In this document: piece after piece, positions 16,524 through 26,043 of the stretch
Numbering within the stretch: position 1 is the stretch's first letter
Layout of the letters: every line of letters starts with the position of its first letter
From: Streptomyces sp. PH10-H1
GTDB taxonomy: Bacteria; Actinomycetota; Actinomycetes; Streptomycetales; Streptomycetaceae
NCBI RefSeq assembly: GCF_030063355.1
Contig: NZ_JASISZ010000021.1
Span: 33,933 to 97,932 of the forward strand
DNA: 64,000 bases
Reading direction: 5' to 3'
Notes under the pieces: generated by a model
Database searches by the model: none
Seen by the model: only the letters and a program-made list of their open reading frames with translations
Told to the model about the DNA's origin: nothing
Position numbers and translations under genes: made by a program

Positions 16524-17657
16524 TCAGTGCGGCCAGCTGCCGGTGGCCAGAAAGCCCTTGATGGCGGCCGCGTACGGGCCGATGTCCAGGCGCTGTTGGG
16601 CGAGCCAGTCGTCGGAGTAGTACTTGTCGAGGTAGCGGTCGCCGGGGTCGCAGATCAGGGTGACGACGCTGCCGGTCTCCCCGGCCTCGACCATCTCCGC
16701 GATGATCTTGAAGGCGCTCCACAGGCCGGTGCCCGTCGAGCCGCCGGCCTTGCGGCCGATCGCCCCGTCCAGCGCCCGCACCGCCGCCACCGAGGCGGCG
16801 TCCGGCACCTTCATCATCCGGTCGATGGCGCCCGGCACGAAGCTCGGCTCCATCCGCGGCCGGCCGATGCCCTCGATGCGCGAGGCCACGTCGCTGGTCA
16901 CGCCCGGGTCGCCGGTCACCCAGCCGTCGAAGAAGCAGGAGTTCTCCGGGTCGGCGACGCACAGCCGGGTGTCGCGCTGGGTGTAGTGCACATAGCGGGC
17001 GATGGTGGCGGAGGTGCCGCCGGTCCCCGCGGTGGCGACGATCCAGGCCGGCTCGGGATACCGCTCCAGGCACAGCTGCTCGAACATCGACTCGGCGATG
17101 TTGTTGTTACCGCGCCAGTCGGTGGCTCGTTCGGCGTAGGTGAACTGGTCCATGTAATGCCCGCCGGTCTCGGCGGCGAGCCGCGCGGAGACCTCGTACA
17201 CGGTGCGCGGATCGTCCACCAAGTGGCACTGCCCGCCGTGGAATTCGATCAGCCGCTGCTTCTCATGACTGGTGGTCCGCGGGATCACCGCGATGAACGG
17301 GACGCCGATGAGCGTCGCGAAGTACGCCTCGGAGACCGCCGTCGAGCCACTGGACGCCTCGATCACCGGTTTGCCCGGCCGGATCCAGCCATTGCAGAGC
17401 CCGTACAGGAACAGCGACCGGGCCAGCCGGTGCTTGAGCGAACCCGTCGGATGCGTGGACTCGTCCTTGAGATACAGATCGATGCCCCATTCCAGGGGCA
17501 GCGGGAAGCGCAGCAGATGGGTGTCGGCCGAGCGGTTGGAGTCCGCCTGGACCTTGCGTACCGCTTCCTTGAGCCAGTCCCGGTAGGCGTGGTCGGTACG
17601 GTCCACGTCCACCGTGCGGGTACAGCCGCTGTTCTCCGCCTGCTCGATCGTGCCCAC
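16524..17657 (-). CDS. Cysteine synthase-like PLP enzyme, resembling Cds1 cysteine desulfhydrase
   Basis: A 377-residue fold-type II PLP enzyme. The Schiff-base lysine is in [12 protein letters not shown] (GS-K-R instead of the GSVKDR of CysK). The substrate loop is [13 protein letters not shown] where cysteine synthases have TSGNTG, and the phosphate cup is [15 protein letters not shown]. These changes match actinobacterial Cds1-type L-cysteine desulfhydrases, which release sulfide, pyruvate and ammonia; that activity is an inference from similarity. GTG at 17657 is chosen because GGGAGG lies 8 nt upstream. Upstream in-frame codons to 17747 lack a good ribosome site. It is monocistronic and convergent to the MocR gene. 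Confidence 0.83.
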   Translation of the reverse strand: MGTIEQAENSGCTRTVDVDRTDHAYRDWLKEAVRKVQADSNRSADTHLLRFPLPLEWGIDLYLKDESTHPTGSLKHRLARSLFLYGLCNGWIRPGKPVIEASSGSTAVSEAYFATLIGVPFIAVIPRTTSHEKQRLIEFHGGQCHLVDDPRTVYEVSARLAAETGGHYMDQFTYAERATDWRGNNNIAESMFEQLCLERYPEPAWIVATAGTGGTSATIARYVHYTQRDTRLCVADPENSCFFDGWVTGDPGVTSDVASRIEGIGRPRMEPSFVPGAIDRMMKVPDAASVAAVRALDGAIGRKAGGSTGTGLWSAFKIIAEMVEAGETGSVVTLICDPGDRYLDKYYSDDWLAQQRLDIGPYAAAIKGFLATGSWPH

Positions 17658-18026
17658 CGCGCCAGCCTCCCGCTCATGCCGGACCTCCGGCGGCACGCCG
17701 GAGCCGTTTCCGATCATAAGCGGCCGATAGCAGATGAACGCGCTCAAATGCCCCCTGGTGTGCGATCCCCGGGCGGAGCAGACTGGCCGCAGTCGGGCCG
17801 CTGGAGCCGGAGTTCAGGGCGACGGACAGCGGATCGGGCGGCGCGACGGACAGTGCGCCCCGCCATGCGGGTTGCGGATCCCGCCACGCGGGGTGACCCT
17901 GAAGTCACATCACGGAGTACTGCAGCAGTCACTCTACGCATTTTCGCTCAGGTGTTCCCATTCCGAGCGGTGCAGGACCCGGCTTCCGAACGGCGGCCGG
18001 CCCTCGCCGCGGAGGGAGTCGCAGCC
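17658..18026. other. Divergent intergenic region of 369 bp
   Basis: No convincing small gene is visible. The left part is very G+C-rich. The right part contains a less G+C-rich stretch around 17905-17965 (TCACATCACGGAGTACTGCA and following) that is the likeliest promoter area for the RsbW-like gene, but I cannot name a -35/-10 pair with confidence. GGAGGGAG at 18011-18018 is the ribosome site of that gene. Confidence 0.5.
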
Positions 18027-18482
18027 GTGATCATGCAAGCCGACAGACAGTGCACCCTGGAACTCGACGCACTGCCGTCCCGCATCCAGCAGGTCCGCAG
18101 AATCGTTTCAGCGCAGCTGCGCTACTGGCATCTCGACCCGCTCCTCGATACCGCCCTGCTGGGCATCACCGAATTGCTGGCGAACGTTCACCGGCATGCC
18201 GGGGCCGACAAGCACTGCGCGGTGGAACTGACCCTCGTCTCGGGCCGGCTGACCGTCTCCGTGCTGGACAGCGATCCCCATCTGCCCCAGGTCCGGCCCT
18301 CCGAGCCGATGGCCACCTGCGGGCGCGGGCTCGCCATGGTGGCGGCGCTCAGCGACAGTTGGGGAGCCGACCCGGTACCGGGTGGCGGCAAGATCGTCTG
18401 GTTCAGCCTGCACGTCGAGGCCCCGGCACCGGCACCGCGAAGACGCCCGGCGAGACGGGCCCCCGCCGTCGCCGTCGCCTGA
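18027..18482 (+). CDS. RsbW-type ATP-binding (HATPase) regulatory protein
   Basis: A 151-residue GHKL-fold protein of the anti-sigma/regulatory kinase type common in Streptomyces. The N box is TELLANVHRHA and the G2 region is CGRGLAMVAALSDSWG; the G1 segment VLDSDPHLPQ is degenerate. There is a basic C-terminal tail rich in Ala, Pro and Arg. Such proteins bind sigma factors or STAS antagonists, which they phosphorylate. No partner is adjacent; a STAS protein occurs 36 kb away at 54153-54548. GTG at 18027 is chosen with GGAGGGAG 8 nt upstream; ATG at 18033 is an alternative. Confidence 0.83.
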   Translation: MIMQADRQCTLELDALPSRIQQVRRIVSAQLRYWHLDPLLDTALLGITELLANVHRHAGADKHCAVELTLVSGRLTVSVLDSDPHLPQVRPSEPMATCGRGLAMVAALSDSWGADPVPGGGKIVWFSLHVEAPAPAPRRRPARRAPAVAVA

Positions 18483-18506
18483 CCCCCGCAGCCCGGTCCC
18501 CACAAC

Positions 18507-18547
18507 CCCGGCCGCCGTGTCCCCCCGTGCGGGACGCGGCGGCCGGG
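18507..18547. terminator. Strong bidirectional terminator hairpin
   Basis: CCCGGCCGCCGTGTCCC (18507-18523) pairs with GGGACGCGGCGGCCGGG (18531-18547) around a 7-nt loop, with one T-G wobble in a 17-bp stem. It lies between the convergent RsbW-like and FtsX-type genes. Confidence 0.8.
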
Positions 18548-18587
18548 TCATGTCCGGTCCGGAATCAGCGGTCCGGGCCTTCCGGGC

Positions 18588-21146
18588 TCACTCGGTGGCG
18601 ATGGCGCGCAGCACGTCCAGCCGGGCCGCCCGGCGGGCCGGCCGCCATCCCGCGAGGACCCCCGCGATCAGCCCGACCAGCAGGACCACCCCGAGTTGCA
18701 CCGGCGGCACCGCGAACGCGCTGGTTCCCGCGCTGTCGGTGGCCTTCACCAGCGCCCAGCCGAGGAACGCGCCCAGGCCGAGGCCGCCGACCGTACCGAA
18801 GGCGGCGACCAGCACCGACTCCCAGCGCACCATCGCCCGCAGCTGCGACCGGGTCTGGCCGACCGCGCGCAGCAGTCCCAGCTCCCGGGTGCGCTCGTGC
18901 ACCGCCAGGGTGAGGGTGTTGGCGATCCCCAGCAGCGCGATGACCACGGCGAGCGCCAGCAGCGCGTAGACCAGGGTCAGCATCATGTCGATCGCCGACG
19001 CGGAGGACTTGGCGTACTCGGCGCGGGTCTGCACCTCCGGATTGCCGTACGCCGCCGCCACCTTGCTGACAGCCGCCTTGCCATCACCGGCCGGCACACC
19101 GTCCTTGAACGCGATCGCGATGAGGGTGTCGGCGTCCTGCACCCGGTGCGGGGCCCACGCCTCACGGGTGATCACGTAGTCGCCCGCCAGATCCGCCCGC
19201 TCGTACACCGCCGCCACGGTGAACGGCAGCCGCTTCCCGTCGGCGAAGACCAGCGCCGCCGTGCTGCCGACCTTCCATCCGTGCTTGTCCGCCTCGCCCC
19301 TGGCCACAGCGATGCCGTGGGCGCCGAGGCCGGTGAGCGAGCCGTCGACGGTGCCGAGGTCGAGAACGGAGGAGAGCGCCGCCGGGTCGGTGACGGTCAG
19401 CTGGCGTCCGCCGCCGTCGACCTTCGCGACGCCCTTCCCGAGCCCCACCGCCGTCCGCACCTCGGGCAGCCCCGCGACGGCGGGGGCCAGCCTCGGGCTG
19501 AGCCCGCTGCCGCCGAACTTGGGGATGCTGATCGCGACATCGCCCGCGAAGGACCGGGACACCGTCTGGTCCATGGTCGCCTTGAGCGAGGCACCGAAGA
19601 CCGTGAACAGGGACACGACCGCCACGCCGATCATCAGCGCGGTCGCGGTGGCGGCCGTCCGCTTCGGGCTGCGCAGCGCGTTGCGCCGGGCCAGTCCCCC
19701 GGTCACCCCGCGCAGCCGGGCCAGCGGCGCGCCGAGCAGGCGTACGGCGTACGAGGACGCGACCGGGCCGAGGACGACGAACGCGGCCAGGGTGAGGACC
19801 GCGCCGCCGCTCGTCAGCCAGACGTTCGGCGCGCCGGCCGCGCCCGTCACGGTCAGGGCGATGCCCGCCACCGCCCCGGCCAGGCCCAGTGCGGCCCGAT
19901 TGCGCGAGGCGCCCGACGTGTCCACCGCCGTCTCCCGCAGCGCGGCCAGCGGCGCCGTGCGCCCTGCCCGTACGGCGGGCAGCAGCGCGGAGCCCACGCA
20001 CACCACCAGGCCGACGGCGAAGGGCAGTACCAGCGCGGTCGCCCCGATCACCAGGGGTCCGTTGGGGAACGGGAAGCCGACCACCGGGAACAGCGCCTGG
20101 AGTCCGGCCGCGACGCCGATACCGCCGAGGAGTCCGGCGAGCGAGGCGACAGCCGCGACCACCGCGGACTCGACGAGCGTCGAGCCGAGCACCTGGCGGC
20201 GCGACGCGCCGAGCGCCCGCAGCAGCGCGTTCTCCCGGGTCCGTTGGGCGACCACGATCGCGAAGGTGTTGTGGATGCTGAAGGTCGCCACCAGCAGGGC
20301 GATGCCCGCGAAGACCATCAGCAGCGAGGTGAAGATCTTCAGGAAGGTGCCGGAGACCATAGTGATGTTCTCGTCGGTGGCCTGCTGTCCGGTGATGGCC
20401 TCGACGCTCCTCGGCAGGACGGGAGCGAGCCGCTGGGTGAGTTCCCGCTGGCTGACGCCAGGTCCCGCGCGCACCTGGATGGACGACGCCTGACCCGGCT
20501 TCGGGGTGAGATACCGCTCCGCGTCGGCGCGGGTGAGACCGGTGAACGTCGTCTGGCCCATACCGTCCTCGCCGCCGAAGGCGGCCACGCCGACGATCGT
20601 CACCTTGACCGGATCGGGAGTGCGCAGCACCGCCGTGTCACCGATGTGCAGGCTCCCGGCCTTGGCCGCGCCCCTGTTGATGACAGCCTCGCCGGACGCC
20701 TTCGGAGCGCGGCCCTCGGTGAGCGTGTACGGGTTGAGCTTCGCGTCGTCGATCCAGTTGCCCGCGATCGTGGGCGGACCCTTCCCGCCGACCGGCTTGC
20801 CGTCACCGCCGACGAGCTGGCCGACCCCCTGGACGTTCGGGGCGGCCGCGGCCACGCCGGGAACCGCCTCGATCCGCTGGACGAGGGAAGTGTCGACGGG
20901 CTGGCGGGTACCCTGCCCGCCGCCCGGCACGGTGATGACGTCGGCGCTGCGGACGACCGCGTCCGTACCGCGGTTGGCGTCGGTGAACAGGGTGTCGAAG
21001 CTGGCCTTGAGGGTGTCGCCCATGACCATCGTGCCGGCCAGGAAGGACACCCCGAGGAAGACCGCGAGGAAGGTGCCGGCGAAGCGCCGCTTGTGGGCCC
21101 GCAGCGAGGCGAGGCTGAGTCGCAGCGATGTGCGCGCATCGCTCAT
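18588..21146 (-). CDS. FtsX/MacB-type ABC transporter permease, duplicated
   Basis: An 852-residue permease with two repeated halves. An N-terminal helix (FAGTFLAVFLGVSFLAGTMV) and a large extracytoplasmic MacB-like domain come first. A first FtsX block follows at roughly residues 265-410, with helices in FTSLLMVFAGIALLVATF. A second extracytoplasmic domain and a second FtsX block (VYALLALAVVIALLGIANTL to LVGLIAGVLAGW) end the protein. This architecture exports or releases lipids, lipoproteins or peptides rather than importing solutes. It follows its ATPase gene by 73 bp. The cargo is not evident, and no regulator of the BceR or PadR type adjoins it. Confidence 0.92.
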   Translation of the reverse strand: MSDARTSLRLSLASLRAHKRRFAGTFLAVFLGVSFLAGTMVMGDTLKASFDTLFTDANRGTDAVVRSADVITVPGGGQGTRQPVDTSLVQRIEAVPGVAAAAPNVQGVGQLVGGDGKPVGGKGPPTIAGNWIDDAKLNPYTLTEGRAPKASGEAVINRGAAKAGSLHIGDTAVLRTPDPVKVTIVGVAAFGGEDGMGQTTFTGLTRADAERYLTPKPGQASSIQVRAGPGVSQRELTQRLAPVLPRSVEAITGQQATDENITMVSGTFLKIFTSLLMVFAGIALLVATFSIHNTFAIVVAQRTRENALLRALGASRRQVLGSTLVESAVVAAVASLAGLLGGIGVAAGLQALFPVVGFPFPNGPLVIGATALVLPFAVGLVVCVGSALLPAVRAGRTAPLAALRETAVDTSGASRNRAALGLAGAVAGIALTVTGAAGAPNVWLTSGGAVLTLAAFVVLGPVASSYAVRLLGAPLARLRGVTGGLARRNALRSPKRTAATATALMIGVAVVSLFTVFGASLKATMDQTVSRSFAGDVAISIPKFGGSGLSPRLAPAVAGLPEVRTAVGLGKGVAKVDGGGRQLTVTDPAALSSVLDLGTVDGSLTGLGAHGIAVARGEADKHGWKVGSTAALVFADGKRLPFTVAAVYERADLAGDYVITREAWAPHRVQDADTLIAIAFKDGVPAGDGKAAVSKVAAAYGNPEVQTRAEYAKSSASAIDMMLTLVYALLALAVVIALLGIANTLTLAVHERTRELGLLRAVGQTRSQLRAMVRWESVLVAAFGTVGGLGLGAFLGWALVKATDSAGTSAFAVPPVQLGVVLLVGLIAGVLAGWRPARRAARLDVLRAIATE

Positions 21147-21219
21147 GACGTCGCCCCCCTGCCCGCGCCGGAGCCCGCCGCGGAACGCGCTCCTGCGGCG
21201 GCGAGGCCGTCGAACGCCT

Positions 21220-21941
<722 letters not shown>

Positions 21942-21945
<4 letters not shown>

Positions 21946-22259
21946 CGGGCACCGCCCTTGGTGCCGGACTTCTTCTCGTCCTGCCCGTGCGGTCCGAACT
22001 GTTCGTTCAGGACGGCGAGCCTGCTGCGGTACTCGGCCTCGTCGATCTCGCCCGAGGCATACCGGCGGCCGAGCATCGCCACCGGCGAATGCTCGCCGTT
22101 CGCGGCGCGCCACTGCCATGGTCCGCGGCCGCAGCCACGGCCGCGCCATACGGTGCGGCGCAGCAGCAGCACGACGCCGACCACGATGACCGCCCAGATG
22201 AGCGGGAAGAACAGGATCCACGGGCCGGGCCCGCCGTCGTGCCATGCGATGACGTTCAT
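21942..22259 (-). CDS. Small membrane protein with SHOCT domain
   Basis: A 105-residue protein with one membrane helix (WILFFPLIWAVIVVGVVLLL), a basic Gly-rich linker, and a C-terminal SHOCT domain (MLGRRYASGEIDEAEYRSRL). SHOCT is a short oligomerisation motif found at the end of many bacterial membrane proteins. The gene starts 14 nt from a long inverted repeat and has GAGGAG as ribosome site; its stop overlaps the ATPase start. A regulatory or stress-sensing role for the exporter operon is inferred only from position. Confidence 0.85.
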
Positions 22260-22272
22260 CCGAATCGTCTCC

Positions 22273-22313
22273 TCGGTGATGCCGCGATGCGAGATGCATC
22301 CCGACATCACCGA
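22273..22313. promoter_or_regulatory. Nested inverted repeat upstream of the exporter operon
   Basis: TCGGTGATG (22273-22281) is complementary to CATCACCGA (22305-22313), and an inner pair GATGC/GCATC lies within. On the coding strand the repeat ends inside the GAGGAG ribosome site of the SHOCT gene. It could be a repressor operator or, in RNA, a stem that hides the ribosome site. Confidence 0.65.
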
Positions 22314-22438
22314 GCCTGGTCCGAAAGCGCCGCCAGGTCGTCGTACGGCCAGCGGCACTCCGCGTACCACGTGGGGAGTACGGGAGCCTGCCGCGGATAC
22401 GTCCGGCGCCGCGGTCCCGCGGCCAGAAGGCGCTGCGG

Positions 22439-22819
22439 TCAGAAGGTGATCGCGATACCCACCTGCGGCCGCTTGCCGAGCCGCACGAGCGCGCCGCCCA
22501 CGTCCAGGAACCGGAAGCGCAGGCCGTACTTGCCCGTCATGGCCTTGCGGACCCGGTCGAGTCCCGACGCGTCCAGCAACCGCGCCGTTCCCCCTGCGGT
22601 CGCGGCCCCGTCGGCGACCCGGCCGCGCGCGTCGCACACGGTGACGGTCACCCGGCCGCTGTTACGGATCCGCTTGACCTTGCCGGTGTCGTCCTTCGTC
22701 CACACGAGCAGGTCGTCCCCGTCCCTGACCGCCCACACGGGGGTGGACACCGCGTCGCCGCTGCGGCGATAGGTGGTCAGACTGACGTACGGGCTGCGGG
22801 CGATCTCGTCGGGCACCAT
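22439..22819 (-). CDS. PPOX-class (FMN/F420-binding split-barrel) protein
   Basis: A 126-residue split beta-barrel protein of the pyridoxamine-phosphate-oxidase-like class. Typical elements are ARSPYVSLTTYRRSG, TPVWAVRDGDDLLVWT, GKVKRIRNSGRVTVTVCD and the closing YGLRFRFLDVGG. Actinomycete members of this size (often TIGR03666-like) bind F420 or FMN and reduce small substrates; the cofactor here is not proven. ATG at 22819 is chosen because upstream in-frame codons to 22870 lack a ribosome site. The gene stands alone. Confidence 0.8.
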   Translation of the reverse strand: MVPDEIARSPYVSLTTYRRSGDAVSTPVWAVRDGDDLLVWTKDDTGKVKRIRNSGRVTVTVCDARGRVADGAATAGGTARLLDASGLDRVRKAMTGKYGLRFRFLDVGGALVRLGKRPQVGIAITF

Positions 22820-22974
22820 GAAAGCGGAGAGTACTCGGCGCCGCCCGGTGCCGTGACCGGCAGGGCTCACCGGGTTGCGTGTCTCTCAGGCCACGCCGGC
22901 CTCCGCCACCGGACGAACCGGCTGCCGGGCGGGCCCGGCGAACCGATGCGGTCACCGCAATAACATGGGGAACT

Positions 22975-23874
22975 GTGGAGACATGGCGGTGCACCGGACT
23001 GCGCTGGAGGGGCGGTCCCACCGTGTGGGAGCCCTCCTGGGAGTGGTCGCATCCCCGGTACGGCGACCGGAGCAGCCCGGTCCGGATCGGCCGGTCGCTG
23101 GCCCTGGCGGTGGGCGCCGGTGCGGTACGGCGCTGTGCGGGCGTACGGCGTGCCGGCCGTCACATCGTGTGCCCGCGCGCCACGGAGCTGAGCGCCACGG
23201 CCCGCCGGGACCAGTGCGACGACTGCGCCGCGCTGGACCAGCTCTCCTCCGTCGCCGCCGACACCATGGCCGACGATCCCCGGCCGTACTCGGTGTACTT
23301 GGCGTACTTCGGGCCGGGTCTGACCAAGGTCGGCATCACCGCGGTGGAACGGGGCGCGACCCGGCTCGTGGAGCAGGCGGCGGTCTGCTTCAGCTTTCTC
23401 GGGCGCGGGCCGCTGATGGCCGCCCGGCGCACCGAGGCCTCCCTCGGGGCCGCGCTGGGGATTCCCGACCGCGTGTCGGCGGGCGCCAAGCGGGCGGCGC
23501 GCTGGGCGCTGCCGTCCGCCGGGGAGCGGGCGGCCGAACTCCGCGCCCTGTACGAGGCCGTGACCGAGGTGCCGGACACCTTGGAACGGCTGCCGTACGC
23601 CCTGGTCGATCATGCCGAACTCTTCGGTCTGGAGCCGGATCCGCCCCGACCGGTGGCCCGGATCACCGCCCTGGCGCCGGGAACGTCGGTCACCGGCACC
23701 GTGCGGGCGGTAGCCGGGAGCGATCTGTACCTGGATGGGCCGGGCGGCCGGCTCCTGCTCGACGCCCGCCTCGTCTCCGGCTGGCCGCTGACCGGTCCCG
23801 CCCCCGGATCGCAGGCCGCGGCTCCCACCGCTCCCGTGCTCCGGCCCGGGGACGTTCCCGAGCCACTGTTCTGA
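22975..23874 (+). CDS. DUF2797 domain-containing protein
   Basis: A 299-residue protein matching DUF2797. It has four potential metal-binding cysteines in two pairs (RCAGV and IVCPRA early, then DQCDDCAALDQ), followed by a GIY-YIG-like segment YSVYLAYFGPGLTKVGIT and an all-helical region ending in PYALVDHAELFGL. The resemblance to GIY-YIG endonucleases at VYLAYF..KVGIT has been noted for such families, but no activity is known to me. GTG at 22975 gives the usual WRCTGLRW N terminus. The stop lies inside a 43-bp tandem duplication that also carries terminator-like hairpins. Confidence 0.8.
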   Translation: METWRCTGLRWRGGPTVWEPSWEWSHPRYGDRSSPVRIGRSLALAVGAGAVRRCAGVRRAGRHIVCPRATELSATARRDQCDDCAALDQLSSVAADTMADDPRPYSVYLAYFGPGLTKVGITAVERGATRLVEQAAVCFSFLGRGPLMAARRTEASLGAALGIPDRVSAGAKRAARWALPSAGERAAELRALYEAVTEVPDTLERLPYALVDHAELFGLEPDPPRPVARITALAPGTSVTGTVRAVAGSDLYLDGPGGRLLLDARLVSGWPLTGPAPGSQAAAPTAPVLRPGDVPEPLF

Positions 23875-23934
23875 ACTCCCCGGATCCCTGTCCGGGGACG
23901 TTTCCGAGCCGCACTTCTGAACTCCCCGGATCCC
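23846..23934. repeat. 43-bp tandem duplication over a stop codon
   Basis: The segment at 23846-23888, which begins CCGGGGACGTTCCCGAGCC and ends in CTGAACTCCCCGGATCCC, is repeated with four or so substitutions at 23892-23934. Both copies contain a TGA in the same relative place; the first ends the DUF2797 gene. The divergence between copies indicates an old duplication. Confidence 0.8.
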
Positions 23935-23951
23935 GCGGCCCGTCCGGGATC
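23878..23951. terminator. Two terminator-like hairpins downstream of DUF2797
   Basis: CCCCGGA (23878-23884) pairs with TCCGGGG (23891-23897) around TCCCTG, and GATCCCG (23929-23935) pairs with CGGGATC (23945-23951). They lie between the convergent DUF2797 and DUF2142 genes and could stop transcription from both sides. Confidence 0.55.
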
Positions 23952-23975
23952 ACCCGGGCCCGACAGGGACCCCGA

Positions 23976-25652
23976 TCACCCGTGGCTGGGCTCGGGCTCC
24001 CTGGCCTCAGGCCGCATGCTCTCCGTCCCATTGCTCTCCGTCCCGCTGGTCTCCTCCCGCGCATCGGCCCGCAGTACGGTGCCGGCCGGCGAATCCCCTG
24101 CCGCCCCTTCCCCTTCACCGGACTTGACCGCCAGGAGGAGCAGGAAGAAGCAGGAAAGGAGCAGCAGGCAGAGGGCGGTCGGCCAGCCCACGACGGGCGG
24201 CCCCCATTCCAGCGCGCCTCCGGAGAACTGGCGGGACCTGCCGAACGCGTACCGCAGCGCGGCCCAGCAGAACGCGCCGGCCTGCGCCAGCGCCCAGCAG
24301 CCGGTCAACAGCCGGGGCACCCGCGTCCGCAGCCGTTCCGGTAGAGCGTTCCAGCGGTCGCCGAGTACCACCGCCGCCAGTACCGGGACGCCGACGGCGA
24401 CGGCCAGCAGATAGCGGCCCTGCCAGATGAGTCCCAGGTGCGCGGCCTGCGGTGCCATGAGCGCCATCGGGCCGAAGGCGCTGCCCGCCATCAGCGCCGC
24501 CAGGACGAGGATCTCGCGCCTTCTTCCCACCGCCAGGGACAGCACGACGAGGCAGCCGGTCATCACCCACCACAGCACATAGGTGAGTTCGGGGGCGTCG
24601 ACGTTCAGCGATCCGAATATCGCGATCATCTGGTGGAGATAGGACGGGAGGAGGTCGAAGACCGCCTTGAGGGCGGACGCCAGCGGTGCGTACCGCGACA
24701 GGGTCTCGTCGGGGAGCGCGAGGGTGTCGGCGGTCAGGGTCCAGACCACGGCGGCCAGTCCCGCGGCGCCCGTCACCGCCAGGCACAGCCACACCGGGCG
24801 CAGCCGGGCCAGTCGCCGCAGCCGTCCCGGGCGCGCCAGGAGCAGTCCCGCGGCCAGGATCAGCGCGATCCACAGCGGACCCAGCGCCCGCATGGAGGCG
24901 AGCAGGACGCAGGCGGCGCCGAGCCGCACCAGCCGTCTGCGCAGGTGCGGCAGGCCGTCCCGGTCGGTCGCCAGCCGTACGACGACGGCCCAGGCCAGCA
25001 CCGCCGCCGCGATTTCCGGGCCGTTCGGATTGACCACGGCGCCGAAGTAGACGGTCGTCGGGGTGGCGGCGGTCAGCACGCCGGTCAGCGCGATCCGGCC
25101 GCTGTACCCCCCGGTCGCTCCCTCGTGAACCGCCACGACGGCGCTCGCCAGCAGCGCGGCACACAGCAGCGCGCTCATCAGGCGCATCGCGTACAGGCCG
25201 GCCTCGCCGGTGAGCCACAGGCTCGGCCAGCCGACCAGCAGGTAGTACCCCGGGCCGTACGTGCCCGCGCTGGTGAGGACCATCGCGGTGTCGCCGGACG
25301 TGGCGACGGTGCCGCGGCAGGCGACGGAGAGCTTGTCGTCATTGCGGAAACACCGGTAGGCGCCGTTGGTGACGTCCAGGTCACGGTATCCGGCGGGCAC
25401 CCGGACCGCGGTGTAGCCGACCGAGACATTGACCCCGACGTGGTGGGTCTCCGTGATCCGCTGCTCACCGCCGAGCCCACCCCGTACGACGGCGGCGGCC
25501 TTGACCATGTGGGCGGCTTCGTCGGGGGGCGCGGTGATGGGTGTGGCCAGGGCCCACGCGCTCATGAGCGTGAGGAACGTGGCGAAGGCCAGCGTCCAGA
25601 CCGTACGGGCACCGGCCCACGCCGACACCCGCTTCCGCAGCCAACCGGCCAC
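23976..25652 (-). CDS. DUF2142-family integral membrane protein
   Basis: A 558-residue protein with about twelve predicted helices. It matches DUF2142: a first helix followed by the conserved ITAPPDEAAHMVKA, an extracytoplasmic loop with paired cysteines (AYRCFRND and VACRGTV), and YFGAVVNPNGPEI. The layout is that of GT-C glycosyltransferase-like membrane proteins, in which an acidic motif after helix 1 is catalytic; the PPDEAAH motif fits that but the activity is unproven. An acidic, polar tail follows the last helix. The gene is monocistronic. Confidence 0.82.
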   Translation of the reverse strand: MAGWLRKRVSAWAGARTVWTLAFATFLTLMSAWALATPITAPPDEAAHMVKAAAVVRGGLGGEQRITETHHVGVNVSVGYTAVRVPAGYRDLDVTNGAYRCFRNDDKLSVACRGTVATSGDTAMVLTSAGTYGPGYYLLVGWPSLWLTGEAGLYAMRLMSALLCAALLASAVVAVHEGATGGYSGRIALTGVLTAATPTTVYFGAVVNPNGPEIAAAVLAWAVVVRLATDRDGLPHLRRRLVRLGAACVLLASMRALGPLWIALILAAGLLLARPGRLRRLARLRPVWLCLAVTGAAGLAAVVWTLTADTLALPDETLSRYAPLASALKAVFDLLPSYLHQMIAIFGSLNVDAPELTYVLWWVMTGCLVVLSLAVGRRREILVLAALMAGSAFGPMALMAPQAAHLGLIWQGRYLLAVAVGVPVLAAVVLGDRWNALPERLRTRVPRLLTGCWALAQAGAFCWAALRYAFGRSRQFSGGALEWGPPVVGWPTALCLLLLSCFFLLLLAVKSGEGEGAAGDSPAGTVLRADAREETSGTESNGTESMRPEAREPEPSHG

Positions 25653-26043
25653 CGTTGGGCTCCACTTCTTCCGACCCCGACGCCCGCACGGAACCCCGTC
25701 CCGCCGACGGTCGCGCCATCAATTGAGGCGCACCATATACGCGCGACCTGACGTTCTGGTTCCACGGAATCACCCCCTCGCCGCGCCCGGGAACCACCCC
25801 CGGGCGGTGCTCGCGCATTCCGGGATATCGCCTGCTCACACGGGGGTTGCGGCGAGTTCGCACACGGGTGCGGCCGGTGGCTGGGAGGCCCGGGGAGGCG
25901 GTAGGCGGGCGGCGGAAATTCCGCCGCCCGCCCCGCACTGTTCAGCGTCAGGTCACCGTTTCGCGGGTCGCGGAGCATCGGCGGGCGGCGCGTCCCGGAG
26001 GGCCACCGCCCGCTTCACACCACCCGCTGGGGCCGCCCGTCCG
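25653..26043. other. Intergenic region of 391 bp
   Basis: No credible small gene is present. A less G+C-rich patch around 25720-25770 (CAATTGAGGCGCACCATATA) is the likely promoter area of the DUF2142 gene, reading leftwards. The right part contains the ROK-gene terminator hairpin at 25904-25932. Confidence 0.5.
25904..25932. terminator. Terminator hairpin downstream of the ROK regulator
   Basis: GGCGGGCGGCGG (25904-25915) is perfectly complementary to CCGCCGCCCGCC (25921-25932) around AAATT. It lies 112 bp past the ROK gene's stop and ahead of the DUF2142 gene's promoter region. Confidence 0.7.
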
